Source: Bacteroidota bacterium (GTDB lineage: Bacteria > Bacteroidota > Bacteroidia > Chitinophagales > Chitinophagaceae). From it: a stretch of 64,000 nt of DNA. Below the pieces are notes generated by a model. The model was not told where the DNA came from. It worked only from the letters and a program-made list of their open reading frames with translations, and searched no databases. Made by a program: the position numbers and the translations under genes. The DNA is taken from positions 124,001 through 188,000 of the forward strand of contig CANGUG010000001.1 in the NCBI GenBank assembly GCA_947457075.1, given 5' to 3'. Positions 53,654 through 63,446 of this stretch are shown here, one piece after another; the first letter of the stretch is position 1, and each line of letters starts with the position of its first letter.

Positions 53654-54958
53654 ATGCAAAAGAAATATTTAAGTATTATCGCTCTTGCATTGTTAGGTTT
53701 AACAGCAAGTGCTCAAGACAATGTCTATCCAGCAGCAAAACAAAAAGGGGTGACCGTAATCACACACGCGACTGTGCATGTGGGTAATGGAACAACCTTA
53801 ACGGACGCGTCTGTATCCTTTGAAAATGGAAAAATTACCGGCGTCGGTAACATAGTTGCCCCCGCAGGTGCTACCCTTATTGACGGAACGGGTAAACACC
53901 TTTATCCAGGACTCATTTTGCCCAGTTCTGATTTGGGTTTAAGAGAAATTAGTTCGGGGGTTCGTGGTAGCAATGACTTTGCTGAAATTGGTGAAAACAA
54001 TGCCAATATAAGATCAATTGTTGCGTACAACACGGATTCAAAAATAATTGGGGTATTGCGTGAGAACGGAATTTTATTGGCTGGCGTTGCACCGCAGGGT
54101 GAATTAATTGAAGGGCAAGCAAGTGTTGTACAACTTGATGCTTGGAACTATGAAGACGCTGCTTATAAAATGGACAACGGTCTCTATATTAATATGCCTA
54201 GCTTAATGCCGCGTCGTGGTGGTCGTATGGCCTTTATGCGCCCGGGTCCCGCAGGTGATCCTACAAAAGCGGCAATGGATAAAATTGAAACCATTAAAGC
54301 CTTCTTCCATGATGCTAAAGCATATTATCAAGAAAAAACACATACTGCTAATAATTTAAAACTAGAAGCGGTGCGCGGATTATTTGAGGGTAAACAAAAA
54401 TTATTTGTACGTGCTAATGAGGTAAAACAAATGTTGCTTGCAATGGATCTTGCAAAAACTTTTGGATTTAAATTAGTGATTGTGGGCGGAACAGAAGCCT
54501 ATCAAATTGCTGGTTTATTAGCCGAGCATAATGTTGCTATCATTTTGGATCGTCAACACAGTTTACCAAGTATGGAGGACGATGATGTGGATCAGCCTTA
54601 CAAAACACCAGCGGCTTTACAAAAAGCAGGTGTATTATTTTGTTTGAATGACACCCACGATCAAAGTCGTTTTAGAAACCTAGCTTTCAATGCGGGAACT
54701 GCTGCTACTTATGGTTTAACCAAGGAGCAAGCGCTTTCTGCAGTAACACTAAATCCTGCTAAAATTTTGGGCATCGATGACAAAGCTGGCACATTAGAAA
54801 ACGGAAAAGACGCCAACTTGTTGGTGGTTAATGGTGACTTATTAGACATGAAATCAAGCGTGATTACTCAAGCTTTTATTCAGGGCCGCACTGTTTCTTT
54901 GGATAATAAAGGCAAGCAATTGTATGAGCGTTTTAAACACAAATACCAATTGAAATAA
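53654..54958 (+). CDS. Secreted amidohydrolase-like protein lacking the HxH metal motif
   Basis: The protein has 434 residues with a signal peptide ending at ASAQ (about 20). It has the N- and C-terminal beta elements of the composite amidohydrolase fold (TLIDGTGKHLYPGLI and KDANLLVVNGDLLD). Where the HxH should be, the sequence reads LPSSDLG, so metal binding is probably lost. It resembles the N-terminal, inactive unit of the gene before it (about 3 bp apart). It may be a structural subunit that pairs with the active domain. No catalytic role should be assumed. Confidence 0.82.
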   Translation: MQKKYLSIIALALLGLTASAQDNVYPAAKQKGVTVITHATVHVGNGTTLTDASVSFENGKITGVGNIVAPAGATLIDGTGKHLYPGLILPSSDLGLREISSGVRGSNDFAEIGENNANIRSIVAYNTDSKIIGVLRENGILLAGVAPQGELIEGQASVVQLDAWNYEDAAYKMDNGLYINMPSLMPRRGGRMAFMRPGPAGDPTKAAMDKIETIKAFFHDAKAYYQEKTHTANNLKLEAVRGLFEGKQKLFVRANEVKQMLLAMDLAKTFGFKLVIVGGTEAYQIAGLLAEHNVAIILDRQHSLPSMEDDDVDQPYKTPAALQKAGVLFCLNDTHDQSRFRNLAFNAGTAATYGLTKEQALSAVTLNPAKILGIDDKAGTLENGKDANLLVVNGDLLDMKSSVITQAFIQGRTVSLDNKGKQLYERFKHKYQLK

Positions 54959-54962
54959 ACCA

Positions 54963-55003
54963 ACAGGAATTCCTGTACAATGCGAAATGAATCTAGCATT
55001 GTA
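54963..55003. repeat. Two adjacent dyads before polA
   Basis: A perfect 14-bp palindrome, ACAGGAATTCCTGT (54963-54976), is followed by an eight-base-pair stem, TACAATGC/GCATTGTA (54976-55003, loop 12). A terminator follows. They may form a compound terminator or an operator; no function is assigned. Confidence 0.35.
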
Positions 55004-55021
55004 TTGGTGGAAAAATAAGTT

Positions 55022-55060
55022 TCCTCCCAGCTCGGTAAAACTGAACTGGGAGGATTTTTT
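55022..55060 (+). terminator. Rho-independent terminator before polA
   Basis: TCCTCCCAG pairs with CTGGGAGGA around a short loop, followed by a run of eight T residues. It ends the amidohydrolase operon. Confidence 0.85.
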
Positions 55061-55077
55061 TTGGTTAACTTAGCAAC

Positions 55078-57981
55078 ATGTCTAAAAAACTATATTTACT
55101 TGACGCGCTGGCATTAATTTACAGGGCCTATTATGCACTTATTCGCACTCCAAGAATTACGAGTACTGGAATTAACACCAATGCGCAATTTGGATTTACC
55201 AACACTTTGTTGGAAATTATTAAAAAAGAAAATCCGTCTCATATTGCAGTGTGTTTTGATACACATGCGCCTACTGAACGTCATACCGATTTTACAGACT
55301 ACAAAGCAAACCGCGAAGAAGCGCCAGAAGATTTATTAAGTTCACTACCACATATTAAAGCCATCATTGAGGGATTTAATATACCCGTGGTGGAATGTGA
55401 TGGTTATGAGGCAGACGATGTAATAGGCACGCTAGCTTGGCAGGCAGCAGATATGGGTTATGAGGTTTATATGGTAACCCCCGACAAGGATTATGGACAA
55501 TTGCTGGTTAAACCCAATGTATATATGTGGAAGCCGCCTGCATTTGGTAATGAAAGAGAAATTTTAGATGCAGAAAAAATTAAAGCAAAATGGGATATCG
55601 CGCGCGTAGATCAAGTCATTGATATGTTGGGATTAATGGGAGACGCAGCAGATAATATTCCGGGAATTCCTGGCGTGGGTGAAAAAACAGCAGCCAAGTT
55701 GTTGAAAGAATATGATACACTTGAGGGGGTGTTGGCAAATGCCGATAAAATAAAAGGGGCCATGGGAGAGAAAGTGAGAGCAGGTAAAGATTCTGCCATC
55801 ATGAGTAAAAAATTAGCCACCATTATCACCAATGTGCCCGTACAGTTTCATGAAGAAGATTATCGCTTATCAGAAAAAAATATTCCTGCATTAACAGAAA
55901 TATTTAATTTACTAGAATTCAAAACCCTAGGCAAGCGAATTTTAGGGAGCGACTTTGAGGTTGTCACAGATGCCGCAAAAGAGAAGCAGGTAGATCTTTT
56001 TGGTAATGAAGTAAAACAAGCCAAAGAAAAAATAATTAAAAACAAAAATGCGGGGGCGGCAGAACCATTAGCGCAAAATCAGGAGCAGGATGTCAATGAT
56101 GTTGATGTTACTGCTATTGAGGAGGAAGAGGAAACCCCGCAGTTAATCGTCAATAAAAACATTAACAACACCGAACATAAATATATTGCGGTTGTTGGGG
56201 ATGATGCGATTCAACAACTTGTTGCAACATTACAAAAAGAAAAAGAAATTTGTATTGATACCGAAACGACAGGAATTGATGCAAATAATGTAGCGTTGGT
56301 GGGTTTAAGTTTTTCTATCAAGGAGCACGAGGGTTATTATATTCCAGTAGCCAATGAGGGCGAGGGCGAAGATGGTGCTAAGCATATTTTGGGTTTGTTT
56401 AAACCGCTTTTTGAAAACACCGAAATTACCTGGATAGGACAAAACCTTAAATATGATTTCTTGGTGTTGAAGTGGTATGACATTTTAATAAAGGGAAAAA
56501 CATTTGACACCATGTTGGCGCACTATGTTATTGAACCTGAGGGTAGGCGTAGCATGGATTTATTAAGTGCACAGTTTTTGGGTTATGAACCCGTTTCCAT
56601 TGAAAGTTTAATTGGAAAGAAGGGGAAAAACCAAGGAACCATGCGGGATGTGGACCTAGCACAAATAACCGAATATGCGGCCGAGGATGCAGACATTACG
56701 CTTCAATTAAAAAATTGCTTTGCGCCCATGTTAACTAAAAAGGGCGTTACCCGTGTTTTTGAAGAAGTTGAAAATCCGCTTGTTCGCGTACTAGTAGATA
56801 TGGAGTATGAGGGAGTAAAAGTAGATACAGCATTTTTAAATGAGTATAGTAAAGTATTAGAAGAAGACGCCAAGAAAGCAGAGGAAAGCGTTTTTAAGCA
56901 AGCGGGTGTAAGGTTTAATTTAGCCTCTCCTAAACAACTGGGGGAAGTGTTGTTTGATGTTTTAAAATTAGACCCGAAAGCTAAAAAAACAAAAACGGGT
57001 CAATATGCAACCGGAGAAGATGTGTTGTCTAAAATGGCTGGTAAACATAAAATAGTAGAGGATATTTTAAATTTTAGAGAACTAACAAAATTAAAATCTA
57101 CCTATGTGGATGCCATACCTGCATTAATAAATCCTAAAACAGGAAGAATCCACACTAGTTATGCCCAGGCGGTAGCTGTAACTGGTAGACTAAGTAGCAC
57201 TAATCCAAATTTGCAAAACATTCCAATTCGTTCTGAAAGGGGAAGAGAAATAAGAAAAGCATTTGTACCAAGGGATCCGAATAGAATTTTAGTGAGCGCC
57301 GATTATTCTCAAATAGAGTTAAGAATTGTAGCGGCAATCAGCGGAGATCCCAACATGTGTGATGCATTTAAACAAGGAAAGGACATTCACACGGCCACTG
57401 CAGCAAAAGTATATGGTATAGAGGAGGCGGATGTAACCAAGGAAATGCGCTACAAAGCAAAAAGCGTCAACTTTGGAATTATATATGGACAGGGTGCATT
57501 TGGGCTTGCTGAAAATTTAAATATTTCTAGAACTGAAGCAAAAGAAATTATTGATAATTATAAAAAGGAGTTTCCTAATATTCAAAAATATATGGATCAA
57601 CAAATAAACAACGCTAAAGCGCTTGGTTTTGTTGAAACACTTATGGGGCGGAAGCGTTGGTTAAGAGATATCAATAGTTCAAACTTTACAGTAAGGGGGT
57701 TTGCGGAGCGAAACGCAATTAACTCTCCTATTCAGGGGTCTGCTGCCGATATGATTAAATTAGCAATGATTCGTGTACACGAGGAAATGAAAAAGAAACA
57801 CTGGGAATCTAAAATGATATTACAGGTGCACGATGAATTGGTTTTTGATGCGGTAGAGGCTGAATTACCTGCGCTAAAAGAATTGATTTTAAACTGTATG
57901 ACTTCTGCGATGGTCCTGCCTAATGAAGTACCCGTGGAAGCGGAGATTGGTATAGGAAAAAATTGGTTAGAAGCGCACTAG
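55078..57981 (+). CDS. polA: DNA polymerase I
   Basis: The protein has 967 residues with three domains in the classical order. The 5'-3' exonuclease is at 1-290 (DALALIYRAYYAL; DGYEADDVIGTLA; GDAADNIPGIPGVGEKTA). A linker of about 60 residues is rich in Glu and Asn. The 3'-5' exonuclease is at about 365-550 and looks active, with IDTETTG, NLKYDFLVLK and YAAEDADIT. The polymerase is at about 590-967, with motif A VSADYSQIELR, motif B KSVNFGIIYGQ and motif C QVHDELVFD. It fills gaps in repair and processes Okazaki fragments. The start directly follows the terminator, with a TAACTTAG -7-like element. Confidence 0.97.
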   Translation: MSKKLYLLDALALIYRAYYALIRTPRITSTGINTNAQFGFTNTLLEIIKKENPSHIAVCFDTHAPTERHTDFTDYKANREEAPEDLLSSLPHIKAIIEGFNIPVVECDGYEADDVIGTLAWQAADMGYEVYMVTPDKDYGQLLVKPNVYMWKPPAFGNEREILDAEKIKAKWDIARVDQVIDMLGLMGDAADNIPGIPGVGEKTAAKLLKEYDTLEGVLANADKIKGAMGEKVRAGKDSAIMSKKLATIITNVPVQFHEEDYRLSEKNIPALTEIFNLLEFKTLGKRILGSDFEVVTDAAKEKQVDLFGNEVKQAKEKIIKNKNAGAAEPLAQNQEQDVNDVDVTAIEEEEETPQLIVNKNINNTEHKYIAVVGDDAIQQLVATLQKEKEICIDTETTGIDANNVALVGLSFSIKEHEGYYIPVANEGEGEDGAKHILGLFKPLFENTEITWIGQNLKYDFLVLKWYDILIKGKTFDTMLAHYVIEPEGRRSMDLLSAQFLGYEPVSIESLIGKKGKNQGTMRDVDLAQITEYAAEDADITLQLKNCFAPMLTKKGVTRVFEEVENPLVRVLVDMEYEGVKVDTAFLNEYSKVLEEDAKKAEESVFKQAGVRFNLASPKQLGEVLFDVLKLDPKAKKTKTGQYATGEDVLSKMAGKHKIVEDILNFRELTKLKSTYVDAIPALINPKTGRIHTSYAQAVAVTGRLSSTNPNLQNIPIRSERGREIRKAFVPRDPNRILVSADYSQIELRIVAAISGDPNMCDAFKQGKDIHTATAAKVYGIEEADVTKEMRYKAKSVNFGIIYGQGAFGLAENLNISRTEAKEIIDNYKKEFPNIQKYMDQQINNAKALGFVETLMGRKRWLRDINSSNFTVRGFAERNAINSPIQGSAADMIKLAMIRVHEEMKKKHWESKMILQVHDELVFDAVEAELPALKELILNCMTSAMVLPNEVPVEAEIGIGKNWLEAH

Positions 57982-57988
57982 TTTTTCG

Positions 57989-58498
57989 CTAGTCTTTTCT
58001 TTTATAAACTGGCACCGTACTACATGGCTCGCCAAACATAATACTTTTTACAGAGGGCCTTAGCTTTTGTGTGATGGCTACGTAGGCACTTTCCTGTATG
58101 GGCGTTTCTCCACAACCTTTTATAACAACCCTTTGATCTTGATAAGTTGCGGGATCAATCTTGTTGATATTTTCTAAAATTAATTGTTCTCTTACTTTGT
58201 TGATATCTCCAAAATAGACAGAATGGGCATATGGTTGAAGATTTGAAACAATAAGCATATTGGCCCACATAGGAATGATGGCGTCTGTTGAACAAAAAAC
58301 ACCCACAATTTTATCTTTATAAATTGGCCAATCAATGGCGTTAAGTGCTGCGCGAAATTCTTTTTCTTTTAAAATTAACTCCATAAATAAATGGGGCTTA
58401 ATATCAAAAACCACTATTTCGTTATTCGGTAAAAACGTAGCAAGGTCCACCGACATGATTCCGCTTTCAGCAACTTTATTATTGATTGGTAATGACAT
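57989..58498 (-). CDS. DUF2480 family protein
   Basis: The protein has 169 residues and matches the Bacteroidota DUF2480 family along its length: VAESGIMSVDLATFLP near the start, VFDIKPHLFMELILKEKEFR, GVFCSTDAIIPMWANMLI, and VVIKGCGETPIQESAYVAIT, then FGEPCSTVPVYKR. The Cys residues and the GEPCSTVP end suggest a metal site or redox role, but function is unknown. It converges with polA (8-bp gap) and is its own unit, separated by a terminator from the ppiD-like gene. Confidence 0.87.
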   Translation of the reverse strand: MSLPINNKVAESGIMSVDLATFLPNNEIVVFDIKPHLFMELILKEKEFRAALNAIDWPIYKDKIVGVFCSTDAIIPMWANMLIVSNLQPYAHSVYFGDINKVREQLILENINKIDPATYQDQRVVIKGCGETPIQESAYVAITQKLRPSVKSIMFGEPCSTVPVYKRKD

Positions 58499-58530
58499 AA
58501 CACAAAATTAGTACAATAAAGGGATAATAA

Positions 58531-58552
58531 AAAAGCCCCAGTAATTGGGGCT
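58531..58552 (-). terminator. Terminator of the PpiD-like gene
   Basis: AAGCCCCA/TGGGGCTT stem with a five-base loop; on the minus strand it is followed by a T run. It lies between the PpiD-like gene and the DUF2480 gene. Confidence 0.8.
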
Positions 58553-58574
58553 TCTTATTGATAGACTTTGTATT

Positions 58575-60668
58575 TTAAAACAGTTTTGCTCGATTATCAA
58601 CAATCTTAGCCGACTTTTTTAATGCCGAACTTCCCCTAAACACAATGCTTCTTAATCTTGCTAATTGCTCTTCTTTAAATGTTAAAAGATCTTGTTGTGC
58701 TGGTTTTGCGGAGGATGCTCCCACAGACAACACAAAAACACCCACATTTCCTGCAATAGGTTGACTTACTTTATTAACCAGTGTTTTATTAAATGCAGCA
58801 CCAATTAATTTTGGTTCATTTCCAATGCCAGGAATAAGGGCATTCGCAAATGTTAAGCTATCTGCTTTTTGAACAATGGTTTTTACGCTAGCGGCAATTG
58901 CTTCTAAGTTGTTGCCTTTTAATGTAGCTTTAATTTTTTCTGCTTTCTTTTGGTCTCTAATAATTCCTTCCACCTGTGGTCTTGCAGATTCTACGCTTGC
59001 TAAACCAGTTTTATCTTCCCCTGTAATCAAGGCTACTACAAATGCGTCACCGATTTCGAAAGGCTCAGAAACCGTGTTTACATCGTTGTCAAAAATCCAA
59101 CGAACGGTTTGTCTTGTTTCACCCAATCCTTGTATTTCGTAATCTGTTGCTTTTATTTTATTAGCGGGTATAATTTGCTTATTTAATTTAACTGCATTCG
59201 CATTAAATGACTTAGCGTCTTTGCTACTAGAAGCAAATTTAGCTGCCTCCGTAGAAGCGGCAGTGGTTGTTTCAGTGCTAGGTATGATTGCTTTAGATAA
59301 ATACGCTATGTTGTAGGCTGGTCCGCGGGGAGTTTGTTTGGTGATTTCTACATAATGATATCCATACTCTGTTTTCACCACTCCCTTTGTTCCTGCGTTA
59401 TTCTCAAAAACAAAATTACTTAGGGCTTGAGGAAGATTTTGGGTTTGTGTTAAAGCACCTAAATTTCCACCTCTTGTTTTACTATCTGCGTCATCAGAAT
59501 ATTTTTCACATAAAGCCTCAAAAGAAGCACCTGATTTTACTGCACCACTAATACTATCAATTAGTTTTTTAGAGGTACTATCGTCTCTTAATATTCCAGC
59601 CTGAGGATTGTTAGATGCAATGAAAATATGTCTAACAGTAGAACTATCTGGTAATTGTTTAATTCCAATCACTTTAGCAATTGTATAATTTTTACCATCA
59701 ATATACGGTCCATATATATTACCAACACCAACATTTAAAACAGAATCTTTTTGTGGTATTTGTAAAATCTTTTTGCTTAAATATCCATTATAGTATGGAA
59801 TTTCTGTAGATACTTTATTCAAATAACCGGCTGCATCGGTGGTGGTTCTAAAACCTTCCTTTAATGAATTAATTTCATTTAATGCATTTAAAGAATCTGC
59901 TTTTACTGGCGCTGCGCTAAAACCAATATAACTAATGTTTCTGGAGTCCTCTTCCACTTGGTAAGCTGCGCTGTTTTCTTTTAAGTAAGCAGCGATCTCA
60001 TCATTAGTTACTTTAATAGTGCTGTCTGCAATAGATGTATAAGGCACACCCACATAATTAATAGAAGTGATGGTGTTTGTTTCAGCATATTGTTTTTCAG
60101 CTAACCATTTTGGTAATTGTATTCCTCTATTAATTAAAACCTGGTATTTATTAAGAATTCTATTTTCAAATGCAGGTTCAATAAATTGTTTATCTACCTG
60201 TTCTTTGTTTTGAATCGCTTCTTTTGTTTTAAGTTTTTTTAATTCAGAAAGTGCATTTCTTGCAGCCGCCTCATTAAATAAACCAGTTGTTTTATCTGTA
60301 AACTGTTGTTTAAAAGGAGACTCTTCTCCAAATAAAACGTCGTCCACTTCTTTATTTGCAACAGTTATTCCTAATTTATCCGCTTCTGTTTTGATCAATA
60401 ATTTTTCCACCTCCATATTCCACAAGTAAGGAACCAACTGCTCTTTACTCACTCCTTGATTAGCATATTGCTGTATTTGTTGTTCTAGTTTTTGTTCAAA
60501 TTCTATTTTATTTATTATTTGACCATTTACTTCTCCTAATGTATTACTATCAGTAGCTCTTTGTTTTTGACCTACTCCATCTTGTAAAATAAATGCGATT
60601 AACGCAATAGTAATTAAACCTAAAATGATCCAGGTTCCTCTTTCTCTAATGTTCTGAATAATTGACAT
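58575..60668 (-). CDS. PpiD/SurA-like membrane-anchored peptidyl-prolyl isomerase
   Basis: About 697 residues: one N-terminal membrane anchor (about 12-29, from IRERGTWIILGL), a SurA_N-like helical domain (about 45-190), and a parvulin rotamase domain (about 345-445: VRHIFIA, GASFEALCEKYSDDADS, GGNLGALT, FVFENNAGT and YGYHYVEI). A second, poorly conserved parvulin-like region follows. It helps fold proteins leaving the Sec machinery, in the periplasm. An upstream ATG at 60779 would add 37 hydrophobic residues; the start at 60668, MSIIQNIRERG, is the family form. Confidence 0.9.
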   Translation of the reverse strand: MSIIQNIRERGTWIILGLITIALIAFILQDGVGQKQRATDSNTLGEVNGQIINKIEFEQKLEQQIQQYANQGVSKEQLVPYLWNMEVEKLLIKTEADKLGITVANKEVDDVLFGEESPFKQQFTDKTTGLFNEAAARNALSELKKLKTKEAIQNKEQVDKQFIEPAFENRILNKYQVLINRGIQLPKWLAEKQYAETNTITSINYVGVPYTSIADSTIKVTNDEIAAYLKENSAAYQVEEDSRNISYIGFSAAPVKADSLNALNEINSLKEGFRTTTDAAGYLNKVSTEIPYYNGYLSKKILQIPQKDSVLNVGVGNIYGPYIDGKNYTIAKVIGIKQLPDSSTVRHIFIASNNPQAGILRDDSTSKKLIDSISGAVKSGASFEALCEKYSDDADSKTRGGNLGALTQTQNLPQALSNFVFENNAGTKGVVKTEYGYHYVEITKQTPRGPAYNIAYLSKAIIPSTETTTAASTEAAKFASSSKDAKSFNANAVKLNKQIIPANKIKATDYEIQGLGETRQTVRWIFDNDVNTVSEPFEIGDAFVVALITGEDKTGLASVESARPQVEGIIRDQKKAEKIKATLKGNNLEAIAASVKTIVQKADSLTFANALIPGIGNEPKLIGAAFNKTLVNKVSQPIAGNVGVFVLSVGASSAKPAQQDLLTFKEEQLARLRSIVFRGSSALKKSAKIVDNRAKLF

Positions 60669-61461
60669 ATCTAATAATATTATAAGAGGGCAAAAATAAA
60701 GTTTTATTTTAACTAAAACTAAGGATAGCACTAATTTTGAGGCAATTTTATTAGATTTTAGCAAAGAAAAAATTAACAAAGCATTAGTGGATAAATAAAT
60801 TTTTAGTGGATATCTATGAAAAAGCCGTGTATAAACCTGAATAAGTAAAGAATAAAAAGATTTGCTGAAAAAAGAAACGATAATAATTCTAAAAAATAGG
60901 CGTTTTTATACCCGTTAATTAACAGTGTATAAACTGTTAATTGTAAAAGGAGTACTAAAAAAGAAGGTACTATAAATCTGTTATTATTGAATAAAATTCA
61001 ATGGTATCAATACTTTGAAATATAATTAGAAAATATATACATAATAGATAGCTTGTGTATAAATAAGATATTAAGATATACACAGTCGTAATAGTATTAG
61101 TTTGTTTATATAAATGTATTATAGTTTAATACTACAATAGAAATACACATATTGAAATGGAGGAGGATTTGGGTGCGCTTCTGAAAAAAACTACATTTAC
61201 GCTACTTACAGCAACAGCAACAATATAAGCCAGTAACCTTTATACAAACCAGTATTTATACTAAAAAAACAAAAACTAAAAAATACTAACTTTATTACTA
61301 AAATAATAATATATTGAAAATCAATTACTTAATAAAAAAATATAGTTAAATTATAAAAATAGCTAATCAAATTAGTAAAAAAATACTAAAAAATTTAGTT
61401 TATTAACAAATTATCCCTATCTTCACCTAAATATTCAAAGAAAAACATAAAACGATTAATT
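60669..61461. other. 793-bp AT-rich intergenic region with DnaA-box-like sites
   Basis: No gene is seen in this gap. It holds one exact TTATACACA (as TGTGTATAA at 61054-61062) and near matches with one mismatch to TTATnCACA: AGTGGATAA at 60786, CGTGTATAA at 60826, AGTGTATAA at 60924 and ATATACACA at 61076. The one at 60924 lies inside an inverted repeat, TTAACAGT/ACTGTTAA (60918-60939). A run of A/T with many TACTAAAA-like words (61261-61400) follows. This is compatible with a replication origin, but such AT-rich sequence yields near matches by chance. A -7-like TATCTTCA at 61418-61425 may be the recA promoter. Confidence 0.35.
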
Positions 61462-62481
61462 ATGAGTACTGCAAACGCTGAAAAATTAAAAGCCCTTAAA
61501 TTAACCATCGATAAAATCGATAAGGATTATGGTAAGGGTAGTGTGATGATGATGAATGAAAGAAGCCAAGAACCACAGGAAGTGATTTCTACTGGATCAA
61601 TTGGATTAGATACAGCTTTAGGAATTGGCGGTTTACCCAAAGGAAGAATTATTGAAATATATGGACCAGAGTCTTCTGGTAAGACAACAGTAGCTATTCA
61701 TGTAATTGCAGAGGCTCAGAAAAAAGGAGGAATGTGTGCAATTATTGATGCGGAACACGCTTTTGATAGTGCCTATGCAAAAAGATTAGGAGTTGATGTA
61801 GATAATTTATTAGTATCTCAACCAGATTATGGTGAGCAAGCATTAGAAATTGCAGACCGTTTAATTTTATCAGGAGCGATAGATGTAGTGGTGATTGACT
61901 CCGTAGCAGCCTTGGTTCCAAAAAGTGAATTAGAAGGTGAAATGGGAGATTCTAAAATGGGATTACATGCGCGTTTAATGTCTCAAGCATTAAGAAAATT
62001 AACAGCGACAATTAATAAAACAGGAACCGTATGTATTTTCATTAATCAATTACGTGAAAAAATTGGTGTGATGTTTGGAAATCCTGAAACAACAACAGGA
62101 GGAAATGCATTAAAGTTTTATGCTTCTGTTCGTTTAGATATTAGAAGAATGGCACAAATTAAAGATGGTGATGAAGCTGTAGGTAATAGAGTTAAAGTAA
62201 AAGTGGTAAAAAATAAAGTAGCACCACCTTTTAGAGCAGCAGAGTTTGAAATAATTTTTGGAGAAGGTATTAGTAAAATTGGAGAAATTATTGATATGGG
62301 TGTTGAATTAGAAATTATCAATAAGAGCGGATCTTGGTTTAGCTATGAAGGAAATAAATTAGGACAAGGACGCGATTCGGTAAAAACAATTTTACATGAT
62401 AACCCAGAAATGGCAAATGAAATTGAAGCAAAAATCAGAGCAAAAATTGCAGCAAAAGTAGAAGAGGCTGCAAGTAAATAA
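61462..62481 (+). CDS. recA: RecA recombinase
   Basis: The protein has 339 residues. Walker A is GPESSGKTT (about 69-77), Walker B is in [10 protein letters not shown], and the L2 region [20 protein letters not shown] is intact. It promotes strand exchange and the SOS response. I see no LexA box upstream. The divergent neighbour is the PpiD-like gene, with the 0.8-kb AT-rich region between. A terminator follows at 62517. Confidence 0.98.
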   Translation: MSTANAEKLKALKLTIDKIDKDYGKGSVMMMNERSQEPQEVISTGSIGLDTALGIGGLPKGRIIEIYGPESSGKTTVAIHVIAEAQKKGGMCAIIDAEHAFDSAYAKRLGVDVDNLLVSQPDYGEQALEIADRLILSGAIDVVVIDSVAALVPKSELEGEMGDSKMGLHARLMSQALRKLTATINKTGTVCIFINQLREKIGVMFGNPETTTGGNALKFYASVRLDIRRMAQIKDGDEAVGNRVKVKVVKNKVAPPFRAAEFEIIFGEGISKIGEIIDMGVELEIINKSGSWFSYEGNKLGQGRDSVKTILHDNPEMANEIEAKIRAKIAAKVEEAASK

Positions 62482-62516
62482 TATTTAGCTTGTTTTTTAA
62501 AGGTTAGTAGGTACGG

Positions 62517-62545
62517 ACCGCATCATTTATGGTGCGGTTTTTTTA
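62517..62545 (+). terminator. Terminator after recA
   Basis: ACCGCA/TGCGGT stem with a ten-base loop, followed by a run of T residues. Confidence 0.75.
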
Positions 62546-62563
62546 TATTTATACAAAAAACAA

Positions 62564-63436
62564 TTGATTTTTATTTTAAAAATATTTATTAGAGCAGCAC
62601 TATGGTTATTTTGTAGTGATATTAATATTAATAATAAACACCTTTTAAAAACAAAAGGACCCTTATTAATTATTGCAAATCATCCCAATTCTTTTTTAGA
62701 TGCAATAATAATAGGAGTTCAATATAAGCGAAGGGTACATTTTTTAGCAAGAGGTGACGCTTTTACAAAAAAACACCATCGTTTTTTATTAGGCTTATTA
62801 AATATGATCCCAGTTCATAGACAAAGGGAAGGAAAACAGTATTTACATTTAAATGATTTTACTTTTCAAGAAGCAGTAAGATTATTAAACAAGGGCGAAG
62901 CGGTTTTAATTTTTATAGAAGGAATTTGTTTAAATACCCATGAATTACAACCCTTTAAAAAAGGAACTACAAGAATTTTAGAAGAAGCGCATAAAAAAGG
63001 AATTAACCCTATTATTCATATTGCAGGAATAGCTTACAATCATTTTAGGGGAATTGGTAAAAAAGTAAATATTAGTATTGTAGATTTAATGTTAACCAGA
63101 CCGATTATCTCTCCAAAAGATCGGGTAGAATTTAATAAAAACGCTTTTGCTATTTTAAATAAAAATATTTTTCCACCTTTACCAACACCCGTCATTAAAA
63201 AAACACCTTTTTATTACCTACACCTTCCATATTACAGACTCATTCAAAAGGTAACCCACAATAAAACCAATAAAACTGTTTTTTACGACTCTGTCTTGTT
63301 TAGTCTTTTACTTTTCACCTACCCCCTATTTATCATGGTATTATACCTTGCCCTGTATTTTATAGGGATACCCCAATCAATAATTTTTGGTACCTTGTTG
63401 TGTATTCCTATACTAAGTAAATACACAACAATTTAA
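62564..63436 (+). CDS. Lysophospholipid / glycerol-3-phosphate acyltransferase family protein
   Basis: The protein has 290 residues. The acyltransferase motif is ANHPNSFLD (His40, Asp46), an HX5D variant rather than the usual HX4D. Motif III is FIEGICLN, corresponding to FPEGTRS, and a C-terminal membrane segment lies at about 248-285. It adds an acyl group to a glycerophosphate or lysolipid in membrane lipid synthesis. The start is TTG: no ATG precedes the conserved NH motif, and MIFILKIFIRAAL fits a membrane-facing start. It is followed by mgsA 10 bp later. Confidence 0.8.
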   Translation: MIFILKIFIRAALWLFCSDININNKHLLKTKGPLLIIANHPNSFLDAIIIGVQYKRRVHFLARGDAFTKKHHRFLLGLLNMIPVHRQREGKQYLHLNDFTFQEAVRLLNKGEAVLIFIEGICLNTHELQPFKKGTTRILEEAHKKGINPIIHIAGIAYNHFRGIGKKVNISIVDLMLTRPIISPKDRVEFNKNAFAILNKNIFPPLPTPVIKKTPFYYLHLPYYRLIQKVTHNKTNKTVFYDSVLFSLLLFTYPLFIMVLYLALYFIGIPQSIIFGTLLCIPILSKYTTI

Positions 63437-63446
63437 ATGATATAAA

